Below are positions 1 to 4,535 of a stretch of DNA of 5,442 nt, piece after piece. The DNA is taken from NCBI GenBank assembly GCA_902796285.1, contig CADBOH010000092.1, positions 1 through 5,442 of the forward strand. The letters run 5' to 3'. The notes below the pieces were generated by a model. That model was given only the letters and a program-made list of their open reading frames with translations, was not told the origin of the DNA and searched no databases. This DNA comes from an uncultured Eubacteriales bacterium (GTDB taxonomy: Bacteria > Bacillota > Clostridia > Christensenellales > UBA1242). Position 1 is the stretch's first letter. Each line of letters starts with the position of its first letter. The translations under genes and the position numbers were made by a program.

Positions 1-264
1 TGCGCTGATGTTGTTGGTGACATATGTAGCACTCTCTGCGGGGCTAGTGGGGCGTGTGTAGCGGTTACTATTACTAAAAATTTTGCAAACATAAATGCTT
101 CAACTATAATTACAATTATAATATCAGGCTTAATAGCTGCATTGATGGTATTCTTTAAAGCGGTAATGAAAACAAAAACGCTAAAAAATTCCAATAAAAT
201 TATTTTAAAATTAGGCGCTATGCTTGAAAAGACGATTTATAAACAAAAAAAGAAGGAAAATTGA
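1..264 (+). CDS. C-terminal part of an unrecognised membrane protein (5' end outside window)
   Basis: The first frame is open from the window edge to a TGA at 262-264, giving 87 residues without an N-terminus. Residues about 33-52 are strongly hydrophobic (TIITIIISGLIAALMVFF) and should form one membrane helix. An upstream Gly/Ala/Cys-rich stretch (about 7-24, containing GDICSTLCGASGACV) could be a second, less hydrophobic or re-entrant segment. The last 35 residues are rich in lysine and end in KQKKKEN, so the C-terminus is probably cytoplasmic by the positive-inside rule. The gene ends 19 bases before the -35 box of the infC promoter, and no terminator hairpin is visible between them. I do not recognise the family and assign no function. 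The reading frame is supported by its length to the edge, its amphipathic layout and the lack of a competing frame. Confidence 0.6.
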   Translation, partial: CADVVGDICSTLCGASGACVAVTITKNFANINASTIITIIISGLIAALMVFFKAVMKTKTLKNSNKIILKLGAMLEKTIYKQKKKEN

Positions 265-282
265 AAAAGTTTGGAAAAGTTA

Positions 283-311
283 TTGACAAAACTGTTTTAA
301 AATGCTAAAAT
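283..311 (+). promoter_or_regulatory. Sigma-A-type promoter of the infC operon
   Basis: A perfect -35 TTGACA (283-288) and a -10 TAAAAT (306-311) are separated by 17 bases, and TG at 303-304 makes an extended -10. Transcription should start near 317-319, about 130 bases upstream of infC, leaving room for the attenuator leader. It is the best promoter match in the window, as expected for a ribosomal-protein operon. Confidence 0.85.
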
Positions 312-317
312 ACATGC

Positions 318-433
318 ATGAAAGTAGAAGTTCCACTTCTCACCATTCGGCAATAGGGCTAGAATTGGTAAAAACTTAATTATTTGTAATTGGTTTTTTG
401 GTGGAATTTTATGCTTCCACCAAATTTTTATTT
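318..433 (+). promoter_or_regulatory. infC-rpmI-rplT leader with transcription attenuator (L20-leader-like)
   Basis: The untranslated leader can fold in two exclusive ways. In one, a 5' hairpin forms (AGAAGT 326-331 with ACTTCT 335-340) and the intrinsic terminator 397-433 is free to form. In the other, 327-336 (GAAGTTCCAC) pairs with 401-410 (GTGGAATTTT) in ten pairs including two G-U, which removes the left arm of the terminator. A third helix (370-375 with 393-398, then 378-382 with 387-391) can sit just before the terminator. Position, operon content and architecture match the Firmicutes leaders in which ribosomal protein L20 causes premature termination of infC-rpmI-rplT. That L20 binds here is inferred from family knowledge; the helices were found by reading, not by computed folding. 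Confidence 0.75.
397..433 (+). terminator. Rho-independent attenuator terminator ahead of infC
   Basis: The arms TTTGGTGGAA (397-406) and TTCCACCAAA (415-424) are perfect reverse complements around an 8-base loop, followed directly by TTTTTATTT (425-433). It lies downstream of the promoter and upstream of the infC ribosome binding site, so it can only act as a conditional terminator within the leader. The infC Shine-Dalgarno region begins at the next base. Confidence 0.9.
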
Positions 434-441
434 AAAAGGGG
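434..441 (+). promoter_or_regulatory. Ribosome binding site that fixes the ATT start of infC
   Basis: AAAAGGGG lies 9 bases before ATT at 451. It follows the attenuator T-run directly, and the in-frame TAA at 442-444 rules out any start further upstream in this frame. No ATG, GTG or TTG occurs in frame between this site and 592, so the site supports initiation at the non-standard codon. Confidence 0.75.
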
Positions 442-450
442 TAAAAGACT

Positions 451-966
451 ATTTTTAAGGAATTATCAATAAACGAAGAAATCACTGCACAGCAGGTTCG
501 TTTAATCGGAGAAAATGGAGAACAACTTGGTATTGTTTCCAGAGCAGAGGCGCTTCAAAAAGCGGAAGATGCAAAGCTTGATCTTGTTTTAATGTCTGGT
601 GGTACAGTTCCGCCAGTGTGCAAACTTCTTAATTACGGCAAATATAAGTATGACGCAATTAAAAAGGATAAAGAGATTAAAAAAGCGCAAAAAGTTGTTG
701 AAACAAAAGAAGTTCGCTTATCAATGACAATTGATGAACACGACAAGGTTTATCGTATTTCTAATGCAACCAAATTCTTGCAAGAGGGTAATAAGGTAAA
801 GATTTCATTAAAAATGAAGGGTCGTGAGCAAGCTTATGTAAAAAAAGCAATAGAGATTGTTAAAGATTTTTGCGATAGACTAACTGAGTTTGGTGCTGTT
901 GATAAAGAGCCAGAAGTAGTTGGAAGAAATATATTTGTAATTATTACCCCTAAAAAGCAGAAATAA
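451..966 (+). CDS. infC: Translation initiation factor IF-3 (ATT start codon)
   Basis: IF-3 binds the 30S subunit, prevents premature 50S joining and proofreads the start codon and initiator tRNA. Read from ATT at 451 the protein has 171 residues, the normal family length. The N-terminal domain (about 1-77) holds INEEITAQQVRLIGENGEQL at 7-26 and PPVCKLLNYGKYKYD at about 54-68. A lysine-rich linker follows, then the C-terminal domain (about 85-171) with KEVRLS at 86-91, a KGRE motif near 123-126 and GRNIFVIITP near the end. Starting at the first ATG (592) would delete 47 residues containing most of the N-terminal domain, so that start is wrong. AUU or another rare start is a known feature of infC in E. 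coli and B. subtilis and makes IF-3 limit its own synthesis. It is the first gene of the operon, controlled by the leader attenuator; rpmI begins 13 bases after its stop. Confidence 0.95.
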   Translation: MFKELSINEEITAQQVRLIGENGEQLGIVSRAEALQKAEDAKLDLVLMSGGTVPPVCKLLNYGKYKYDAIKKDKEIKKAQKVVETKEVRLSMTIDEHDKVYRISNATKFLQEGNKVKISLKMKGREQAYVKKAIEIVKDFCDRLTEFGAVDKEPEVVGRNIFVIITPKKQK

Positions 967-979
967 AAGGAGAAAGAAA

Positions 980-1174
980 ATGCCAAAACAAAAAACACAC
1001 AGCGGCTGTAAAAAACGTTTTCACATTACAGCAAATGGTAAGGTAAAGTTTGCTAGACCTGGAAAAGGCCACTTCCTTACAAAGAAATCACAAAATGTTA
1101 AAAGAAAATTAAGAAAGGGATCTTATATTGCAGGAAAGAACACTCAAAACATTAAATCCCTTTTGGCTAGATAG
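980..1174 (+). CDS. rpmI: 50S ribosomal protein L35
   Basis: L35 is a small, very basic protein of the large ribosomal subunit. The 64-residue length is typical. The family signature is plain: MPKQKTHSGCKKRF at 1-14, then GKVKFARPGKGHFLTKKS at about 20-37, and the basic stretch KRKLRK at 41-46. The start follows AAGGAG (967-972) with 7 bases between, in the short gap after infC. Its stop TAG overlaps the Shine-Dalgarno of rplT, so the three genes are read from one message. It shares the leader control of the operon. Nothing is missing or unusual. Confidence 0.97.
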   Translation: MPKQKTHSGCKKRFHITANGKVKFARPGKGHFLTKKSQNVKRKLRKGSYIAGKNTQNIKSLLAR

Positions 1175-1187
1175 GAGGGTGACTTAA

Positions 1188-1529
1188 ATGAGAATTAAAA
1201 GAGCAGTTAACGCAGTAAAGAAACGTCGTTCTATTCTTAAAAGCGCAAAAGGTTATAGAGGAGCAAAGTCAAAACTCTATAGAACAGCAAGAGAACAGGT
1301 TATGAAGAGTGGCCAATATGCTTATGTTGGACGTAGACTTAAGAAAAGAAATTTTAGAGCTCTCTGGATTACAAGAATTAATGCAGGATGCAGACAAAAT
1401 GGAATTTCTTATTCAAAATTCATTGCTGGACTCAAAGACAAGGGTATTGAACTTAATAGAAAAGTTCTTGCTGATATGGCAGTTCGCGAGCCTGAAGCTT
1501 TCGCTTCACTTGTTGGACAGGTTAAATAA
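1188..1529 (+). CDS. rplT: 50S ribosomal protein L20
   Basis: L20 binds 23S rRNA early in 50S assembly and, in Firmicutes, also binds the leader of its own operon to cause premature termination. The 113 residues are slightly under the usual length of about 118. Signatures in order: KGYRGAKSKLYRTA at 21-34, YAYVGRRLKKRNFRALWI at 44-61, INAGCRQNGISYSKFIAGLK at 64-83 and IELNRKVLADMA at 87-98. The basic N-terminal extension that threads into rRNA is present (RIKRAVNAVKKRRSILK). AGGAGG at 1173-1178, overlapping the rpmI stop, sits 9 bases before the ATG. The stop TAA shares its last A with the ATG of the next gene. L20 is the presumed effector of the attenuator at 318-433. Confidence 0.97.
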   Translation: MRIKRAVNAVKKRRSILKSAKGYRGAKSKLYRTAREQVMKSGQYAYVGRRLKKRNFRALWITRINAGCRQNGISYSKFIAGLKDKGIELNRKVLADMAVREPEAFASLVGQVK

Positions 1530-2263
1530 TGCTTAAAGCAAGCATCAATTTAATTAAAGATTTAAAAAAGCAAAAACGTGAAAATAGTTCTTTGCTTTTT
1601 TTGGATAATATCAAAATTATAAAAGACGCAGTAAACAATGGATTGAAGCCGAAGCTATTATTGGCTGAAAATGAAGATTTGAAAGTAATTGATGGTTGTG
1701 AAACCTATAAGGTTGACAGAAAAACAATTGAAATTCTTGCAGATACAAAAACACCACAAGGTGTAGTTTGTATTGCAGAATACACACAACATACTGTGAA
1801 AAAGCCTGAGTGTAATTTTTTGGTACTTGATAGACTTCAAGATCCAGGAAACGTTGGATCACTTATCCGTACGGCCACAGCATGTGGATTTGATTGTGTA
1901 TTTTTAGTAGACAGCGTAAAGATTAACAATCCAAAGTTAATAAGAAGCAGTGTTGGAACAATATTTCAAAACAAGATTTACTCATTAACAATGGAAGAAT
2001 TTGTAAAACTTGCTAAGACTTGGGATTTAAAACTTGTTATGGCTGATATGGATGGAGAAAACGTTTTTGAAATGGATTTTACTGAAATTCTAGGGCTTGT
2101 TGTTGGTAATGAAGGCGCGGGAGTTAGTGATCAAATGGCAAAACTTTGCTCTTATTCAACAAAAATTCCAATGAAAAATGGCGTTGAGAGCCTTAATGCT
2201 TCTGTTTCAGGGTCTATTATAATGTATCAAATTGCAAATAAAAATTTAAAATTTAAGGAGTAA
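1529..2263 (+). CDS. TrmH/SpoU-family RNA 2'-O-methyltransferase (SPOUT class)
   Basis: This is a predicted SAM-dependent methyltransferase that adds a methyl to a ribose 2'-OH of rRNA or tRNA; the target cannot be read from sequence. The 244 residues hold an N-terminal substrate-binding region (about 1-90) and a SPOUT catalytic domain (about 96-240). Motif 1 is LDRLQDPGNVGSLIRTA at 100-116, with the conserved Asn108 and Arg114. Motif 2 is VVGNEGAGVS at 191-200, with Glu195. Motif 3 is IPMKNGVESLNASVSGS at 213-229, forming the trefoil knot that binds SAM. The N-terminal part is short and lacks the VEG signature usual in the substrate-binding domain: FLDNIKIIKDA stands where F-VEG-x-x-x-x-x-EA is normal. 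The ATG overlaps the rplT stop by one base (TAATG) with only a weak GGACAGG upstream, so translation is probably coupled to rplT. Related genes are commonly called rlmB, ysgA or simply rRNA methylase; a specific symbol is not justified. Confidence 0.93.
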   Translation: MLKASINLIKDLKKQKRENSSLLFLDNIKIIKDAVNNGLKPKLLLAENEDLKVIDGCETYKVDRKTIEILADTKTPQGVVCIAEYTQHTVKKPECNFLVLDRLQDPGNVGSLIRTATACGFDCVFLVDSVKINNPKLIRSSVGTIFQNKIYSLTMEEFVKLAKTWDLKLVMADMDGENVFEMDFTEILGLVVGNEGAGVSDQMAKLCSYSTKIPMKNGVESLNASVSGSIIMYQIANKNLKFKE

Positions 2264-2265
2264 TT

Positions 2266-3000
2266 ATGTCTGGACACTCAAAATGGCACAATATACAGGC
2301 CAGAAAAGGAAAAAGTGATGCTCAAAGAGGAAAAATATTTACAAAGATAGGAAGAGAAATCGCCGTTATTGTTAAAGCCGGTGGTGCAGATCCTGTTTCA
2401 AACCCAAAACTTAAGGACGTTATTGCAAAAGCAAAACAAAATAACATGCCTAATGATTCAATTGAAAGAAGCATCAAAAAGGCAGCAGGTGAAATGGGTG
2501 GCGTAAATTATGAAAGTTGCACATATGAAGGCTATGGTCAGGGCGGATCGGCTGTTATTGTTGAATGCTTAACAGATAATAAAAATAGAACCGCCGGCGA
2601 TGTTCGTCACGCTTTTGATAAATTTGGTGGTGCGCTTGGCTCAACAGGATGCGGAAGTTATCTTTTCCAAAGAAAAGGTATTGTTGCTGTTGAAAAAGAT
2701 GAAAAAGTTGATGCTGATGAATTTATGATGACAGCACTTGATTGCGGTGCAACTGATGTTGTTGAATATGATGACTCATTTGAAGTTGTTACAGTTGCTA
2801 ATGAACATGGAAAAGTTGCTGAGGGTCTTGAAAAAGCAGGATATACAGTTGCTAGTTCAGAAACTACGCTTGTTCCAGATAGTTTTGTTGATCTTGAAGA
2901 GGCAAAACTTGATAAGTTTATTAAAATGATTGATTCTCTTGAAGATCTTGATGATGTTCAAGAAGTATATCATAATGTTAATATTCCTGATGAAGAGTAG
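2266..3000 (+). CDS. yebC: YebC/PmpR family protein (translation or transcription regulator)
   Basis: The YebC family was first annotated as transcriptional regulators. More recent work links members, and the related mitochondrial TACO1, to translation through proline-rich stretches; which role applies here cannot be told. The 244 residues match the family length. Motifs in order: GHSKWHNI at 3-10, KIFTKIGREI at 23-32, NPKLKDVIAKAKQNNMPNDS at 46-65, YEGYGQGGSAVIVECLTDN at 87-105 followed by KNRT, and DDVQEVYHNV at 229-238 near the C-terminus. The stretch GCGSYLFQRKG (128-138) departs from the usual GSVSFMFDRKG. AAGGAG (2255-2260) directly before the stop of the methyltransferase gene sits 5 bases from the ATG. 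It is the last gene of the infC operon, since a strong terminator follows at once. The family commonly neighbours ruvC, as it does here at a distance. Confidence 0.96.
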   Translation: MSGHSKWHNIQARKGKSDAQRGKIFTKIGREIAVIVKAGGADPVSNPKLKDVIAKAKQNNMPNDSIERSIKKAAGEMGGVNYESCTYEGYGQGGSAVIVECLTDNKNRTAGDVRHAFDKFGGALGSTGCGSYLFQRKGIVAVEKDEKVDADEFMMTALDCGATDVVEYDDSFEVVTVANEHGKVAEGLEKAGYTVASSETTLVPDSFVDLEEAKLDKFIKMIDSLEDLDDVQEVYHNVNIPDEE

Positions 3001-3001
3001 T

Positions 3002-3030
3002 AAAAAGGACCACATTTGTGGCCTTTTTTT
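3002..3030 (+). terminator. Rho-independent terminator of the infC-yebC operon
   Basis: Beginning just after the yebC stop, AAAAAGG (3002-3008), a bulged A, and CCAC (3010-3013) pair with GTGG (3018-3021) and CCTTTTT (3022-3028) around the loop ATTT. The T-run spans 3024-3030. The A-run on the left could also let it act on the opposite strand, but no gene on that strand needs it. Confidence 0.9.
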
Positions 3031-3100
3031 GTGTAAAATACACTTAAATCTTTTTCAACAAAAAAACAAAAATTGTGTATAATGAATTTGGAAAAAAGTA

Positions 3101-3129
3101 TTGAATTTACAAATTATTTATGCTATAAT
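3101..3129 (+). promoter_or_regulatory. Promoter of the small coiled-coil gene pair
   Basis: The -35 TTGAAT (3101-3106) and the perfect -10 TATAAT (3124-3129) are 17 bases apart, and TG at 3121-3122 makes an extended -10. Start of transcription is expected near 3136, giving a leader of under 20 bases that begins just before AAGGAGG (3140-3146). A second TATAAT at 3078-3083 has no convincing -35. The inverted repeat AATTT-AC-AAATT (3104-3115) overlaps the -35 and spacer and could be an operator, but sequence this AT-rich gives such repeats by chance. The rest of the 3031-3100 gap is featureless AT-rich DNA apart from the small palindrome GTGTA-AAA-TACAC (3031-3043). Confidence 0.8.
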
Positions 3130-3153
3130 TAGATTAATTAAGGAGGATTTATT

Positions 3154-3435
3154 ATGTGGAACGGATATAACGACTGGGATAACGACAAAGATGATGCAAA
3201 TGAAAGAAATGGTTTGGCTTTTCAGATAAATAGAAATGAAAGCAGAATCAAGGAAATCGAAAAGTTAATTCAACCTCTTAGAAAATTAAGAGAGGAAAAT
3301 GCAGGCGAAGAAGAATTGATTTGCCAAGAACTTGATAGACAAATTGGAGAATATAACAAAGAAATAAAGAGCCTTAAAGATGATATCGAATTTTTGCAAT
3401 CAAGACTTACTGAGATTGAAAGAGAAAGGGATTAA
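3154..3435 (+). CDS. Unrecognised 93-residue charged coiled-coil protein
   Basis: I do not recognise this protein. Its N-terminus (1-20) is acidic and aromatic (MWNGYNDWDNDKDDANERNG) and looks disordered. Residues about 22-47 form one amphipathic helix (I32, I35, I39, L42, L45). A hinge follows at about 48-53 (ENAGEE). Residues 54-93 form a second helix with an exact 4-3 heptad of core residues: L60, I64, Y67, I71, L74, I78, L81, L85, I88. The likely fold is a helical hairpin or oligomeric coiled coil. There is no signal peptide or membrane segment, so it is presumably cytoplasmic. The start is secure: AAGGAGG lies 7 bases before the ATG and an extended -10 promoter lies just upstream. It is the first gene of a two-gene unit between yebC and ruvC. 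The same frame continues as helix-like sequence for 28 codons after its TAA (see 3436-3519), so the product may be a truncated form. Confidence 0.8.
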   Translation: MWNGYNDWDNDKDDANERNGLAFQINRNESRIKEIEKLIQPLRKLREENAGEEELICQELDRQIGEYNKEIKSLKDDIEFLQSRLTEIERERD

Positions 3436-3519
3436 AAACTCAAGGGAAAAAATCGAGAGACACTTGTAGAAGAATTAGATAAATATAATAAACTTGATAA
3501 AGAGTGCGGTATATTTTGA
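3436..3519 (+). other. In-frame continuation beyond the stop of the 3154-3435 gene
   Basis: Directly after the TAA at 3433-3435 the same frame stays open for 27 sense codons to a TGA at 3517-3519. It would encode KLKGKNRETL followed by VEELDKYNKLDKECGIF. The composition (Lys, Glu, Asp, Leu) resembles the gene before it, with L104, L108 and Y111 spaced like coiled-coil core positions if the stop is counted as residue 94. The frame contains no ATG, GTG or TTG, so it cannot be an independent gene. It is either a former C-terminus cut off by a nonsense mutation, a readthrough extension, or chance; an open run of this length is not rare in AT-rich DNA. The remaining gap to 3561 shows only the ribosome binding site AGGGGG at 3548-3553. 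Confidence 0.4.
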
Positions 3520-3561
3520 AATGAAAAAAACGTAGCCTTGCATTTTTAGGGGGAATTTATA

Positions 3562-3960
3562 ATGACTAGAGAAGAATACGAACTATACAAACAAAAATAT
3601 AGATTGGAATTGGAAAAGAAGCAAAAACAAATTCGTGATAAAATTTTTGATTTAGAAAAACAAATTCAACAATGTTATGAGAGATATGAGGAACTTTATT
3701 TATTGGCTCAAGCAAATAATAAAGTGCTTGTTGATCTTGAAAATAAGAAAAGAAACGCTTCTGCAGATGAGAAAAAACAGTATGCTTATAATCAAAAATT
3801 GTTAATGGAAAAACAAACTGAAATTTATGAAGAGCGAAAGAAGTATGCTGTACTATCAAAACAAAAAGTTGAAGAAAAACGTACTTTAATCGAAAAACAT
3901 AAGGATCTTGAAATTAAAAAAGGTGCTGAGCCTTATATTGAAGAACCTGAACAAAATTAA
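3562..3960 (+). CDS. Unrecognised 132-residue Lys/Glu/Tyr-rich coiled-coil protein
   Basis: I do not recognise this protein. It is almost entirely helix-forming and charged, with 11 tyrosines, a single cysteine (C38) and no tryptophan. Residues 24-45 carry an exact heptad core: I24, I28, L31, I35, C38, Y42, L45. The helix probably runs to about 62, a polar break follows (KKRNASADEKK, 62-72), and a second helix spans about 73-120. The tail GAEPYIEEPEQN (121-132) looks disordered and acidic. There is no membrane or export signal. AGGGGG at 3548-3553 is 8 bases before the ATG. No convincing promoter lies between it and the preceding small gene, 126 bases upstream, so the two are likely co-transcribed and end at the terminator just after its stop. 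Both proteins are two-helix coiled coils with a polar hinge, which suggests partners or a scaffold, but that is inference. Confidence 0.8.
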   Translation: MTREEYELYKQKYRLELEKKQKQIRDKIFDLEKQIQQCYERYEELYLLAQANNKVLVDLENKKRNASADEKKQYAYNQKLLMEKQTEIYEERKKYAVLSKQKVEEKRTLIEKHKDLEIKKGAEPYIEEPEQN

Positions 3961-3988
3961 TCCAGCTCTTGCTGGATTTTTTATTTTT
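3961..3988 (+). terminator. Rho-independent terminator after the coiled-coil genes
   Basis: TCCAGC (3961-3966) and GCTGGA (3971-3976) form a perfect 6-bp stem around TCTT, which two more A-T pairs can extend. TTTTTTATTTTT (3977-3988) follows. It begins immediately after the TAA of the 3562-3960 gene and separates this unit from ruvCAB. Confidence 0.93.
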
Positions 3989-4003
3989 ATTTATAAAAAT
4001 AAT

Positions 4004-4032
4004 TTGACTAAAAAAATCAAATAATGTAATAT
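4004..4032 (+). promoter_or_regulatory. Putative ruvCAB promoter placing the transcript start at the ruvC ATG
   Basis: TTGACT (4004-4009; five of six to consensus) and TAATAT (4027-4032; four of six) are separated by 17 bases. The normal distance from -10 to start puts +1 at about 4039, the A of the ruvC ATG. It lies in the gap between a strong terminator and a gene that needs its own transcription, which supports it, although the -10 is mediocre. Confidence 0.55.
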
Positions 4033-4038
4033 GTAATT

Positions 4039-4527
4039 ATGATTATATTAGGAATTGACCCAGGGTATGCAATAGTTGGATATGGGGTAATAGATACAGA
4101 AAAAAAAGATATGGTAGTTGATTATGGTGCTATCACAACACCAAAAGAAGATTCTATGCCAGTTAGACTTCAAGCAATTGAGCAAAGTTTAATCTATTTG
4201 TTTAACAAGTATAAACCTGAAGTTGTTGCAATAGAAGAGCTTTTTTATTTTAAAAATCAAAAAACTGTTATACCTGTGGCGGAAGCAAGAGGAGTTATAG
4301 TTTTAACATGTCAAAAGTATTGTGGAAATATTTATGAATATACACCACTTCAAATAAAACAAGCACTTACTGGACAAGGTAGAGCTGAAAAAGCACAAGT
4401 TCAGTATATGGTTAAAGCAATTTTAAATTTAAATTCAATCCCAAAGCCGGATGATGCTGCTGACGCACTAGCTGTTGCTATTTGCCATAGTCAAACGAGC
4501 AGTGCATTAAATTTAAACAAAGTTTAG
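4039..4527 (+). CDS. ruvC: Holliday junction resolvase RuvC
   Basis: RuvC is the dimeric endonuclease that cuts Holliday junctions symmetrically during recombination and repair, acting with RuvA and RuvB. The 162 residues are of usual length. The RNase H-like fold and its four metal-binding acids are visible: D7 in ILGIDPG (3-9), E66 in VAIEELF (63-69), and D139 and D142 in PDDAADALAVAICH (137-150). Other family marks are FKNQKT (71-76), EARG (82-85) and TPLQIKQALTGQGRAEKAQV (102-121). The start is fixed because MIILGIDPG is the normal N-terminus. No Shine-Dalgarno sequence precedes it: 4019-4038 is A/T with no purine-rich run. This fits the leaderless message predicted from the promoter. ruvA follows after 8 bases. 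Confidence 0.97.
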   Translation: MIILGIDPGYAIVGYGVIDTEKKDMVVDYGAITTPKEDSMPVRLQAIEQSLIYLFNKYKPEVVAIEELFYFKNQKTVIPVAEARGVIVLTCQKYCGNIYEYTPLQIKQALTGQGRAEKAQVQYMVKAILNLNSIPKPDDAADALAVAICHSQTSSALNLNKV

Positions 4528-4535
4528 GAGATAAG

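Noticed and set aside
592..966. ATG at 592 as the start of infC
   Set aside because: It would remove most of the IF-3 N-terminal domain, which is clearly encoded upstream in the same frame from ATT 451 with a ribosome binding site.
1309..1536. Open frame overlapping rplT in another phase
   Set aside because: It lies almost wholly within the unmistakable L20 gene, has no ribosome binding site and matches nothing recognisable; it is a shadow.
1617..1862. Antisense open frames across the methyltransferase gene
   Set aside because: Opposite strand of a well-supported gene, no ribosome binding site or promoter, and composition typical of antisense shadows. The antisense frames at 3566-3859 and 4754-4957 are rejected for the same reason.
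2738..2929. Open frame inside yebC in another phase, rich in Leu and Met
   Set aside because: A product of the GATGTT/CTTGAT-rich codons of yebC read out of frame; no start signals.
3484..3489. TATAAT between the two coiled-coil genes as a promoter
   Set aside because: The only -35-like sequence (TTGTAG at 3464-3469) is 14 bases away, too close for a standard promoter; A/T-rich chance is likely.
3001..4038. Coiled-coil gene pair as a toxin-antitoxin or mobile element remnant
   Set aside because: No toxin or antitoxin motif, no transposase or integrase, and no flanking repeats or target duplications were seen; only the unusual location remains.
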